Positions 9,077 through 16,358 of a stretch of 64,000 nt of DNA are shown one piece after another. How positions within the stretch are numbered: the stretch's first letter is position 1; each line of letters starts with the position of its first letter. The translations under genes were made by a program, and so were the position numbers. The notes beneath the pieces are model-generated. The model saw only the letters and a list, made by a program, of their open reading frames with translations. It did not search any database and was not told the DNA's origin. This DNA is from Mycobacterium sp. SM1 (lineage in GTDB: Bacteria; Actinomycetota; Actinomycetes; Mycobacteriales; Mycobacteriaceae), in NCBI RefSeq assembly GCF_018361265.1, contig NZ_JAFLNH010000001.1:1488001-1552000 (forward strand), read 5' to 3'.

Positions 9077-10621
9077 TCAATTCATGCCCGGGTCGCACTC
9101 CGGCACACCGATACCACGTAGGACCGGGTTGCCGGCGGCGCCATCAGCGCGGCCACGGTCGCGCCGGGCGCTCCAGTGACTGACCGGGGGAGTGCTCAGC
9201 ACCTGGAACCAGGCGAAGTGGTAGTTCGCCGACACCCGATCGCCGGTCGCGATCCCTTCGGTGGCGGCCAGGAGCAGGCAGCTCAGTAGCTGCGCAGCAT
9301 CGACATCAGGATACTGGGCCACCAGGTTGTATCGTGCGATCTCTAGGTGCACCCGCAACACCTGGACTTCGACATCGGCCACGCCCGTTCCGGCGGCACC
9401 CGCCCGAGCCAGGGTGTGGGCTATCCGCGGCAGGCCGTCACGCCACCGCGTGGCGTCACTGAGCAGCCAGCCCAGATCGTCGACGGGCGGGAGTTCCAGG
9501 GGTTGCAGCGAGGATTCGGTGTGGTCGGACTCGGCCGCCCAGCCTAACGAATCGCCCGGGGTGTAGGTCGCGGACAGCGTGGTCGGTCCGAGCAACGCGG
9601 TCACGTTGCCGCTGCGCCACCCCGGTTCCAGCAACTGCACCCCGGTGGGCAGCGCGATGCCCGGGGGCACCCACCCGTGGGCAACGTCGGTCAGCAGCAC
9701 CGTGGTGCCGTCTTGGCGTTCCCCGACCGCCCAGCGCAGACCCGGCTCCTGGCGCGCAACAAATTCGAGGAGCCGCCGTAGCCTCTGGCGGTTGGATTCC
9801 GCCTCGGCCGGCGCCGGATCATGCCGCGTCGCTGCCGCTCGATCGCCGGCAGGCCCGCGATGTCGGCCGGTCAGGGGTTTTTCGCCGGTCACCGCGCCGG
9901 CGTCCGGAGCCTCCCCGGGCCGCCCGAGCGACACCGCCTCGGGTCGCCCGGCCCCCGCCATGGCCGCCGGGGCGGCCGTCGCCGTCCCGGTTGTCTCGAT
10001 TAAATCCGGGTCTCGGGGCGGGGTTTCGGCCACCGGCTCGATCGGCGTGTCCGCTTTGTCGTCCCGGCCGACCCGCGCTGGCGCATCCCGAAACTCGCCG
10101 CCGCCATCCTGCCGCGGCTGTGGGGAGGCGCTCGACGTCTCATGGTTGCTTGGCGGCATGGCAATCGCGGCGGGCAGCCGTGAGGTGTCAACATCTGTTG
10201 TTTGTGATGCGCCAACATCTCTCGTGGTGAGATCGTCGACGAGGGCCGGATGCCCACCAGGTTCTTCTCGCGCCGCTATGCGAAGGTGACGAACCGTTGA
10301 CTCGACTCGCCGAGCCGCATAGTCACGCGCAACCCGGATCACGTGAGCCTCCGCTGCCTGCCTGGCCGAATCGGCCATCCCCGCCAGCCTGAGGGCGTGG
10401 AGCTCCCGATTCGCCGAATTCACGATCCGCTGCAGGTCAGCTTTGAGATAGGCTGCGAGCGGGGCTGTTTCCGCGGTGACCAGTGACAGCTCGGTGGGCC
10501 AGAGTCCCCCGATCACCCAGGGGGTGCAGTCAACGGAGGAGCTGAACGCCGGAGTCCGCAACGATTCCCGGGCAGCCTTGCGCAGGCGCCCGCGCGCCGT
10601 CTTTCGGCCGAAGATCACCAC
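9077..10621 (-). CDS. Rv0029/Rv3899c-family protein (DUF5631/DUF5632-like)
   Basis: A 514-residue protein of unknown function. Residues 1-115 form a folded helical N-terminal part; ~116-290 is a Pro/Ala/Asp-rich low-complexity linker; ~290-490 is a conserved-looking globular C-terminus (start RLRRLLEFVARQEPGL). Upstream neighbours are homologues of Rv0028 and Rv0027, which in H37Rv precede Rv0029. Downstream neighbours are homologues of Rv3898c and Rv3896c, which follow Rv3899c. The gene therefore sits at a synteny junction between two paralogous clusters and may be a chimera of Rv0029 (5' part) and Rv3899c (3' part). The family assignment is from memory. Confidence 0.7.
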   Translation of the reverse strand: MVIFGRKTARGRLRKAARESLRTPAFSSSVDCTPWVIGGLWPTELSLVTAETAPLAAYLKADLQRIVNSANRELHALRLAGMADSARQAAEAHVIRVARDYAARRVESTVRHLRIAAREEPGGHPALVDDLTTRDVGASQTTDVDTSRLPAAIAMPPSNHETSSASPQPRQDGGGEFRDAPARVGRDDKADTPIEPVAETPPRDPDLIETTGTATAAPAAMAGAGRPEAVSLGRPGEAPDAGAVTGEKPLTGRHRGPAGDRAAATRHDPAPAEAESNRQRLRRLLEFVARQEPGLRWAVGERQDGTTVLLTDVAHGWVPPGIALPTGVQLLEPGWRSGNVTALLGPTTLSATYTPGDSLGWAAESDHTESSLQPLELPPVDDLGWLLSDATRWRDGLPRIAHTLARAGAAGTGVADVEVQVLRVHLEIARYNLVAQYPDVDAAQLLSCLLLAATEGIATGDRVSANYHFAWFQVLSTPPVSHWSARRDRGRADGAAGNPVLRGIGVPECDPGMN

Positions 10622-10988
10622 TGGACAAGGGTACCGTCAACACGTCAGCGGTCAGCTCAGGTGTTTTCGGCACCCACCCCCTGCTTTCGGCTTTTGCTAT
10701 CGGACTTGCATCCGGGGGCCGCATCCACACGTGATTACCTGGTGCAGGTGTCGGTGAATTGTGGGCGCGATGCGGCTCGGGTAGCGTAAGGATATGGCTG
10801 AGGCTGCGTTGCAGCAGCAATTGAATGAGGTACGCGCCCTGCTGACTCGTGCGCAAGGATTATTCGGCGCCAATCCCATCGAGCCACCGGCCGATATCGC
10901 GCCGGATCGCAGCGCCGCGCAAACTTGGGTGCGCTAGGCGCTAGGTTGCGCTGGGCGCTTGGTTGGGGCGGCTAGAGCCGGCTAGGGC
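10622..10988. other. Gene-poor gap with one short plus-strand reading frame
   Basis: 367 bp between the Rv0029/Rv3899c-like gene and the Rv0028 homologue. The only plausible coding segment is the 47-codon plus-strand frame listed separately (10794-10937). After it come short degenerate repeats of GCGCTAGG/GCGCTTGG type (about 10930-10985). No promoter or terminator could be assigned with confidence. Confidence 0.5.
10794..10937 (+). pseudogene. Possible N-terminal remnant of an Rv0024/DUF4226-type gene
   Basis: A 47-codon frame starting with ATG behind TAAGGAT. It encodes a helix resembling the N-termini of the Rv0024-like and Rv3896c-like proteins in this window: compare its ALLTRAQGLFGANP with VLSRAHQLFAGSTP of the Rv0024 homologue. 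It ends at a TAG after a Pro-rich stretch, far short of any full family member. It lies on the plus strand, against all neighbours. It may be the truncated 5' end of a lost paralogue, left at a rearrangement point. It could also be a chance frame. Confidence 0.35.
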
Positions 10989-11300
10989 CTAACCTGCTCG
11001 CCCTCGAGGGCGCAGTTCATGCGCCAATAGTTTCTCGATTGCCACATCGAGGTCACGGGGCGTCGGCACCTCCGCCGACGGGGTGTGTCCGGCCGCGACT
11101 ATTTCACCGCGCACCTCCATCAGCGCCTTGAGGTACGACACATCCGCGGTCAGCAAGATTGCTTGGGCGAGCGTGTCCGCATCGGTGTCCATCGCCGCCT
11201 CGCTCAAGGCGAGGCTGTGGATATAGCCGCCGCGGCAGGAACGCACCAGGATGTGCCCGCTGGGGTGCACGGTGTCGAACGCGGGATTCGGGTCTGTCAT
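10989..11300 (-). CDS. Rv0028 homologue, conserved hypothetical
   Basis: A 103-residue protein closely matching recalled H37Rv Rv0028 (about 101 aa; shared start MTDPNPAFDTVHPSGHILVR). The ATG at 11300 overlaps the stop of the Rv0027 homologue by 4 bp, which fixes the start; an upstream in-frame extension would overlap that gene further. No transmembrane segment or catalytic motif is visible; the C-terminus is basic. The function is not known. Membership of the Rv0024-Rv0029 cluster suggests a link to the neighbouring EspC-like and cell-wall proteins. Confidence 0.82.
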   Translation of the reverse strand: MTDPNPAFDTVHPSGHILVRSCRGGYIHSLALSEAAMDTDADTLAQAILLTADVSYLKALMEVRGEIVAAGHTPSAEVPTPRDLDVAIEKLLAHELRPRGRAG

Positions 11301-11614
11301 CGCCCATCGTCGCGAAGACGTTCGAGCCTGCTCGCCGCCGCTGCCTCGTGCTGTTCCCACATGTCTGCCGAGGCCTCCAGGTTGTGAGCCATCGCCGCAT
11401 GCGCGTCGGCTTGCAGCTCATAGCACTGCCGTCTTTGCTCGAGCAGATCTCGCCCGGCCTCTCGCAGCTCAGCGAAGATCGGCCCCAGCGAGTCCAAGCT
11501 GTCCTGGATCGCCGCGTGTGTCGACGGAATGGTCCGTAAGTAGTCCGACACCTCGCGATGATGGCGGGCGGCTTCCCGCAGGTTCGCGGGCACCACGTGG
11601 ACCTGGTCGGTCAT
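11297..11614 (-). CDS. Rv0027 homologue, EspC-like small helical protein
   Basis: A 105-residue, almost wholly helical protein. Its N-terminus (V-x-V-x-P-x-x-L-R-E-A-A-x-H-H) follows the pattern of the EspC-type type VII secretion family (V.P..L...A..H), a family of ESX-associated substrates. The ATG is preceded by GAGGAG at good spacing. Same length as recalled Rv0027. It is followed with a 4-bp overlap by the Rv0028 homologue and preceded by the Rv0026 homologue, so it is likely co-transcribed. That it is an ESX-2 substrate is inference from family and position. Confidence 0.78.
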   Translation of the reverse strand: MTDQVHVVPANLREAARHHREVSDYLRTIPSTHAAIQDSLDSLGPIFAELREAGRDLLEQRRQCYELQADAHAAMAHNLEASADMWEQHEAAAASRLERLRDDGR

Positions 11615-11673
11615 TGTGCGTCTCCTCGTGTTCTGCCGCCGGTGCGGGTCGGCATCTTTCTCAACTCGTGTTC

Positions 11674-12951
11674 CTACACCGATGTGGCGCTCGTGACCGC
11701 CGGGCGGGTAGGCGTCGGGGCGTCGATTCCGGCCGGTGGGGCCACCGCTGGTGACGGTGGATGCTCCCAGCCTAGAAAGGCTGGGCCCTTGACGGCGGCG
11801 ATGTGCTGAATCTGGCCGTTGAGCAGGACCTTGCTATTGCCGAGGGCAAGCGCGTGGCGATCGGTGTAGATACCGATGTCCCCGGGGGTGAGCTTTGCCG
11901 GGTCGACCGGGTCGACGACCGCGGTTCCCGGGGGCGGGATGGTGATGCCCTGCTGGTGGAATGCATCGGCGATGGGAATGCCGCTCGCCGCGGCCTTGAT
12001 CGCCGCGGCGAGTTGCGGGCTGGCGGCGGTGACGGTGTCGCCGTCGGGCAACGTCACCGTGGTAGGCCCTGTCGCCGACGGCTCCGGCAGCCCCCGCGAC
12101 TGTGCCGCGGCGTCACCATCTGTCGAGTTGTCGTCGGCTCCCTCGGGCGCCGGCTCGGCCGCCGGGTCCTCCGGCTCCGCCAGGGTGTCACCGACTGCCT
12201 TCGGTGAGCGGTCATTCCCGGTGCCCAACGGCCCGGTAAACGGAACCCCGCCCGGCGCGCCCCAAGCCGGCGCCGCACTCGGCGGCGCCACCCCGCTCGG
12301 CATCATGCCCCCACCAAAGCCGGGAATGCTCGGCGTCGCCGGCATCATCGACGCCGACGGCGACGGAAGCTGGGCCTGCGGGTCGGGCAGCAGCAAACCG
12401 GGGTCGTCTGCGGCCAGCGGGTCGGAGTCCAATTCTGATCCAGCGTCTGGCGGTGCCGGAAATCCGGTGCTGCGTGGCGGTGAAGCTGTGGCTGAAACCG
12501 GGGCCGGCGGGATGTCGGATGCAATGCCCTGGTGTGTCTTCGAAGCGTTGTACAGCGACGTCCATGCGGCCATCAATGCCGACTCGGACGTGTCATCGAG
12601 GCTGGCCCTCGCCACCACGGCACGCATGTCTCGGAGCTTGCCCGCCAAAAACCGCTGAAAATCCCGGGCTCCGGCGGGGGTGTCCAGGTCGGTCCGGGTT
12701 CGCACCGCCGTTTCGATGTCGTGCTGCAGATTGCTCAGCGCTTCGCTGCCCGCGATGGTTTTCAGATGGGCATTCAGGATTGCCGTGATCACCTGAAGGT
12801 CGAGTTGAGCAGTCGCCGAGTTCTGGTGCGCTAGCGCAGCTTCTGCATCTCTTATTGCCTCGGCGGCCTGGCCTTCTTGCCGATCGGGGGGAGGCGCATC
12901 CGCCGGCGGCATAGCTGACGCCGCTCCGGGTTTCGTCGCGGGGTAAATCAT
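11674..12951 (-). CDS. Rv0026 homologue, DUF4226-type N-terminus with Pro-rich linker
   Basis: A 425-residue protein. Residues ~25-150 form a helical domain with the core (T/A)GAR-(D/E)F-x-RFL-x-x-K shared with the Rv0025 homologue upstream, i.e. a DUF4226-like domain. Then comes ~170 residues of Pro/Ala/Ser-rich linker. A small beta-rich C-terminal module (~330-410; TPGDIGIYTDRHALALGNSK and ending in FLGWEHPP) looks like an NlpC-type or phage-like fold without an obvious catalytic Cys. No signal peptide is seen. It may be a secreted cell-wall-associated effector, but this is not shown by the sequence. Confidence 0.75.
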   Translation of the reverse strand: MIYPATKPGAASAMPPADAPPPDRQEGQAAEAIRDAEAALAHQNSATAQLDLQVITAILNAHLKTIAGSEALSNLQHDIETAVRTRTDLDTPAGARDFQRFLAGKLRDMRAVVARASLDDTSESALMAAWTSLYNASKTHQGIASDIPPAPVSATASPPRSTGFPAPPDAGSELDSDPLAADDPGLLLPDPQAQLPSPSASMMPATPSIPGFGGGMMPSGVAPPSAAPAWGAPGGVPFTGPLGTGNDRSPKAVGDTLAEPEDPAAEPAPEGADDNSTDGDAAAQSRGLPEPSATGPTTVTLPDGDTVTAASPQLAAAIKAAASGIPIADAFHQQGITIPPPGTAVVDPVDPAKLTPGDIGIYTDRHALALGNSKVLLNGQIQHIAAVKGPAFLGWEHPPSPAVAPPAGIDAPTPTRPAVTSATSV

Positions 12952-13171
12952 CGCGCCGACCGGATAAAACGATCCGGGATGCTCTCGACGGGCTTTAGCG
13001 AGCGATGTATCGATAGCATCGACGGGTATGTCTCTGCCGCAACGATAACGGTGGCAATAGTGGCAATGTCAGCACCCTCATAGGGGTCAGGGTGATCGGT
13101 CGCGCTATCGGGTCGGTCGGGCAGAACTTGACACGTTCGACCACCGCGAGCACATCGGTAACCGTTGCCAT
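12948..13171 (-). pseudogene. Candidate frameshifted small gene upstream of Rv0026 homologue
   Basis: Reading the minus strand from ATG at 13171 gives a plausible start (MATVTDVLAVVERVK) with high GC at third positions. The frame degenerates around 13080, where the adjacent frame continues plausibly (EGADIATIATVIVAAETYPS through SIHRSLKPVES) to a TGA overlapping the ATG of the Rv0026 homologue by 4 bp. The total of 224 bp is not a multiple of three. The 4-bp coupled stop and the good-looking codons on both sides suggest a ~75-residue gene broken by one indel, or a sequencing error. No homologue is recognised. Confidence 0.4.
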
Positions 13172-13306
13172 CGCCTAACCAGACGCCCGTGCGCCCAAAG
13201 ACCAACGGTGTCGCGGCCCCTTCCATCCCGGGGACAGTACTCAGCCCCCTGGGCGCCGACAATTCACCTCGATCGATTGGCGCCGAGCCGCATCGCTCTC
13301 TGCTCG
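12952..13306. other. Gap between Rv0026 and Rv0025 homologues
   Basis: 355 bp. Minus-strand 12952-13171 holds the candidate frameshifted gene listed separately. The rest (13172-13306) shows no gene. A palindromic ATCGATAGCATCGA-like stretch lies near 13006-13025. Confidence 0.5.
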
Positions 13307-13672
13307 TCAGCTGCCCATGGGCGTGGCATACTGCGACCGCAAAGCCTTCAATACCGTCTGTGCCTGCATGTCGACCTGGTGAGCATGTGACACCACGGCG
13401 ATGATCTCGCGTTGTTTGGCTATCAGGAACCTCCGGAACTCACGCGCGCCTATCGGGGTGTTGACCGCGAGGGCGGCCTGGTTGCGCACGGCGTGGTCGA
13501 TCTCGGCGGCGATTTCATCAAGACGGCCAGTGGCTTCCACAACCGTGGCATGCGCGGCGGCGAGCACGTCGGCCAGTGCCCGGTCGGCCTCCGCTGCGAC
13601 CCCGCGCTGGCGCGCTAAGGCCGCCTGCCCGGCTTGCAGGGCAGCCGCCACCCGACCCGTCTGCTGTGTCAT
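13307..13672 (-). CDS. Rv0025 homologue, DUF4226-like
   Basis: A 121-residue helical protein, as long as recalled Rv0025 (120 aa). It has the core GAREFRRFLIAKQREI also found in the larger Rv0026 homologue downstream, so both carry a DUF4226-like domain. No signal peptide or membrane helix. The 135 bp before the candidate broken gene downstream hold no recognised feature. It lies 51 bp after the NlpC/P60 gene in the same direction. The function is unknown; domain sharing with peptidoglycan-linked proteins points to an envelope role (inference). Confidence 0.75.
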   Translation of the reverse strand: MTQQTGRVAAALQAGQAALARQRGVAAEADRALADVLAAAHATVVEATGRLDEIAAEIDHAVRNQAALAVNTPIGAREFRRFLIAKQREIIAVVSHAHQVDMQAQTVLKALRSQYATPMGS

Positions 13673-13723
13673 GCGATAAACCTACTGTTCCGGCCCGCAA
13701 CTCGGGTGAAGTCTTCGATAAGC

Positions 13724-14557
13724 CTATAAAACAGGCCGCCGTATTTGGACGTTGTTCGCCACTGGGCTGACTCGGACCGCGGCACCGGCATAAGGCGCTT
13801 CGACGACCAGGTTGTTGCCAATGGCGATCTGCACGTGGCCCGGGTGGGGAAAGACCAGATCGCCGGGCCGCAGCTGGGAACGCGGAACCGGGATCCCGTC
13901 ATGGATCTGTTGATAGGTGGTGCGGTCCAGGTGGATACCGGCCTGCGCGTAGCACCACTGCACCAACCCCGAACAGTCGAACCGGTCGGGTCCGGCCGCT
14001 CCCCAGACATAGGGGCGGCCCAATCGCGACAGCGCCGCCCGCACCGCAAGGCCGGCGCGGCCGGTCGATACCGGCAGCCGCGACCGGCTCAGGCCGGGAC
14101 TGCGCCGGTGCGCCATCCAATACCGAAGAGTCCGCAGTGCCGCCTCATGCCGGCGCGCTCGCCGGCGCGCCGATAAGACATGGGCTCGTTGGGCACGCAG
14201 CCGCGCCACCCGGCGGCGCATCGCCTCTCGCGCCGCCATCGGGCCGTCGTACGCTGCGACGACATCGGCGCGAGCCTCGTCCAGAACGCTCTTGGTCAGG
14301 TGGCGGGCCCGGGCGTGATCGCGTCGGGCGTGCGCGATGACGTCGGCGACCACGGCGTCTGTCCAGGCGGCCGACTGCAGGGCTTCGCGAGCGCTCTGCA
14401 CGGCGAGTTGGTAAGGTTCCCCACGGGCATTGATCCTCGCGGCCCGGTCCAGTAGGCCGTCGCAGTTCGCGGCGCCCGTGTCCAGCCCCGCGGGGGGTGT
14501 GCTGCCGGCGAAGAGCTGGTGGGCGCGGCTCAAGACCTCAAGTTCGCTTCGCATCAC
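13724..14557 (-). CDS. NlpC/P60 endopeptidase-like protein (Rv0024 homologue)
   Basis: A 277-residue protein. Residues 1-160 are Arg/Ala-rich helices. Residues ~165-277 form an NlpC/P60 domain with catalytic C195 (RFDCSGLVQWCY), H241 (GHVQIAIG) and candidate third residue E253, in RipA-like spacing. Such enzymes cut the D-iGlu-mDAP bond in peptidoglycan stems. No clear signal peptide is seen, so the export route is open. Its ATG overlaps the stop of the XRE regulator gene by 4 bp, implying co-expression. Length is near that recalled for Rv0024 (281 aa). Confidence 0.86.
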   Translation of the reverse strand: MMRSELEVLSRAHQLFAGSTPPAGLDTGAANCDGLLDRAARINARGEPYQLAVQSAREALQSAAWTDAVVADVIAHARRDHARARHLTKSVLDEARADVVAAYDGPMAAREAMRRRVARLRAQRAHVLSARRRARRHEAALRTLRYWMAHRRSPGLSRSRLPVSTGRAGLAVRAALSRLGRPYVWGAAGPDRFDCSGLVQWCYAQAGIHLDRTTYQQIHDGIPVPRSQLRPGDLVFPHPGHVQIAIGNNLVVEAPYAGAAVRVSPVANNVQIRRPVL

Positions 14558-15348
14558 GGCAACCTTTCAGACTCGGTAGCGACCTGACCCGCCCGATCGT
14601 GATCAGCGGGATTAATCGCGTCAACGAAGGCCCGCACGCGCGGCAGGGCCCCGGGAGGAATCAGCCCCCGATTGCGGATCTCCCACATCTCCTCGACGGT
14701 GACCCCAAGCAGTGCAGCGATCACCGCTTCCGGTAGCAACGAACGCGCACAGGCATGCTCAAGTCGGGCACTCAAACTGGTGGGCATGCGCGCCAGCAGG
14801 GCTCTGCGGGTGGCTTCAAGGGACTGCAGGTGGTCCATCAGGCGAGTGGCCGAGCCGGCGTCGACGTTCACGGCCACCCGCCAGGAGTTGGCGGCCAGCA
14901 TCTCGGCCTTCACGCACTGCGCGATCACAGACAGCATATACGTCTCGTATTCGTTTGATGTCACCGAGGGCAGTCGGTCGATGATCGAATTCAGGGCGTC
15001 AAGCTGTGCTTCGGCGTATCCCTCGAGCACCGCGGTGTCGCTGTGCCGGTCGACGACGATTGCTTCCTTCGGTCGTGGCGACCCCGCGGCCGGTGGTCTT
15101 GCTGCAAGCAATCGGTCCAGCTCGGCACGAGGGTCAGCCGCGACCACGAGCCTTGAGTAGGTGCCAGGTGGCAGGCCTAAACCGTTTTCGACTTTCTGAA
15201 CTGTGCTTTTGTGCGGTTTGCGGATGCCGCGCTCCAGGTAGCTTAGCCCCATGGTGCTGACCCCGGTTGCAGCCGCAAAATCGGCCAGCGACCAGTCCCG
15301 TGACTCACGGAGCGCCCGGATGACCGCCCCTGCGGATTCGCGGCTCAT
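14554..15348 (-). CDS. XRE-family HTH transcriptional regulator (Rv0023 homologue)
   Basis: A 264-residue protein with an N-terminal Cro/C1-type helix-turn-helix (~residues 5-65: SLADFAAATGVSTMGLSYLE and RGIRKPHKSTVQKVE). The C-terminal ~200 residues are of unknown fold; a winged or second HTH-like patch (VIAALLGVTVEEMWEIRNRG) lies near 215-235. The ATG is preceded by GGAGTG. It is transcribed divergently from whiB5 across a 144-bp gap holding two palindromes, so it likely regulates itself and whiB5 as well as the downstream NlpC/DUF4226 cluster, to which it is coupled by a 4-bp overlap. Confidence 0.86.
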   Translation of the reverse strand: MSRESAGAVIRALRESRDWSLADFAAATGVSTMGLSYLERGIRKPHKSTVQKVENGLGLPPGTYSRLVVAADPRAELDRLLAARPPAAGSPRPKEAIVVDRHSDTAVLEGYAEAQLDALNSIIDRLPSVTSNEYETYMLSVIAQCVKAEMLAANSWRVAVNVDAGSATRLMDHLQSLEATRRALLARMPTSLSARLEHACARSLLPEAVIAALLGVTVEEMWEIRNRGLIPPGALPRVRAFVDAINPADHDRAGQVATESERLP

Positions 15349-15390
15349 CGTAGCACTCCGGCCATAATCTCGAATAGTACCTGCACTACA

Positions 15391-15412
15391 ACATATATCA
15401 GAAGCTATATGT
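15391..15412. promoter_or_regulatory. Palindromic operator candidate, Rv0023/whiB5 gap
   Basis: Perfect 7-bp inverted repeat ACATATA-N8-TATATGT in the AT-rich divergent promoter region. It is a good size for a dimeric XRE-type HTH protein, making the Rv0023 homologue the first candidate ligand (inference). Confidence 0.5.
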
Positions 15413-15437
15413 TTTTAGCCGAGCGTCTTGCCGTGTC

Positions 15438-15450
15438 TACACATAGTGTA
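15438..15450. promoter_or_regulatory. Second palindrome before whiB5
   Basis: TACAC-ATA-GTGTA, a perfect 5-bp inverted repeat with a 3-bp centre, about 45 bp before the whiB5 start and 26 bp from the first palindrome. It could be part of the same operator or a separate regulator site. Confidence 0.4.
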
Positions 15451-15492
15451 TATGCTTCCGTCAATGTTTCATCCTATGGGAGTGAGGACGCG

Positions 15493-15921
15493 ATGGGGTA
15501 CCCCTGCTCGGCCAACCCGGAGCTCTGGTTCGGTTACGCCGACGATGACGATGGCGACGGCGCTGCCAAGGCGCGCGTCTATGAACAGTCGGCCACCGAG
15601 GCGCGGCTGTTGTGCCTGCGCCGCTGCCCGTTGGCGCAGCAGCGCCTGTGTGCTCAGCACGCCGTCGACCACCGCGAGGAATATGGCGTCTGGGCCGGCG
15701 TCAAGCTTCCCGGCGGCCAGTACCGCAAGCGCGACCAACTGGCTCGCGCCCACGACATCCTGCGCCGTATCGCTGCGGGCGAAATCAACTCTCGTCAGTT
15801 ACCGGAGAACGAATCCCTCCTCGCGCGGCGCGAACATGAGTCCGCTCCGGTAGCGGCGAGAGTGTTTCACCTACCGGCCTTGCGCTCAACCGCCCGCGTC
15901 GGCCCGATCCCGGCGGCATAG
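15493..15921 (+). CDS. whiB5: WhiB-family iron-sulfur transcription factor WhiB5
   Basis: A 142-residue Wbl protein. Cluster-ligand cysteines are C5 (YPCSANPELWF), C41, C45 and C52; the turn G-V-W-A-G stands for the usual GVWGG, followed by a basic C-terminal tail for DNA contact. The spacing C-X3-C-X6-C differs from the common C-X2-C-X5-C. The ATG at 15493 sits behind GGGAGTGAGGACG; an upstream in-frame Met at 15409 would run through the AT-rich promoter and is rejected. Synteny matches whiB5 (Rv0022c), divergent from Rv0023. By family it acts as a redox-responsive regulator. Confidence 0.88.
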   Translation: MGYPCSANPELWFGYADDDDGDGAAKARVYEQSATEARLLCLRRCPLAQQRLCAQHAVDHREEYGVWAGVKLPGGQYRKRDQLARAHDILRRIAAGEINSRQLPENESLLARREHESAPVAARVFHLPALRSTARVGPIPAA

Positions 15922-16019
15922 CTCACGTTATTATCCAAGACGGTGTCTCGACGCGGCCAAAATGCGCCGTCGGCATGGCAAATGCGAGCCGCGGCCCAAG
16001 TGCTCGCTCGTCGATGGGG

Positions 16020-16102
16020 TGGGCGAAGGGGGACTTGAACCCCCACGTCCCGAAGGACACTGGCACCTGAAGCCAGCGCGTCTGCCATTCCGCCACTCGC
16101 CC
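16020..16102 (-). tRNA. leuT: tRNA-Leu (CAG)
   Basis: Cloverleaf read on the minus strand: acceptor GGGCGAG pairs with TTCGCCC, anticodon stem CTGGC/GCCAG encloses loop TTCAGGT with anticodon CAG, the T-arm has GGTTCAAGTCC, and there is a long class II variable arm (TGTCCTTCGGGACG). The CCA tail is not encoded. It lies opposite to whiB5 and fhaA, as leuT next to fhaA in H37Rv. Confidence 0.95.
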
Positions 16103-16358
16103 GACAGCCTGTCGAGGCTACCACTATAGCCAGGCTTTCCAGTGGCTTCCAAGCCCAGACGATGTCGGCTCGCATCCTCTGGGCAAATCCGAAACATAGC
16201 TGTTGAGCTGGGCTGATGGGATTCTGGGGAACACCGTGGGCCGCGCCGTCGCCGGATCCCGATACCATATTGAAGAGAGCTAGCAGTGATACGACACGCG
16301 GGAGGGTCAGCGGCCCTAGGGTAGGGGTATTTCAGGACGAGTGAGGCGAGCGCTGGAA

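Noticed and set aside
15409..15492. Longer N-terminus for whiB5
   Set aside because: The extra codons are AT-rich promoter sequence containing two palindromes; a good Shine-Dalgarno precedes the ATG at 15493.
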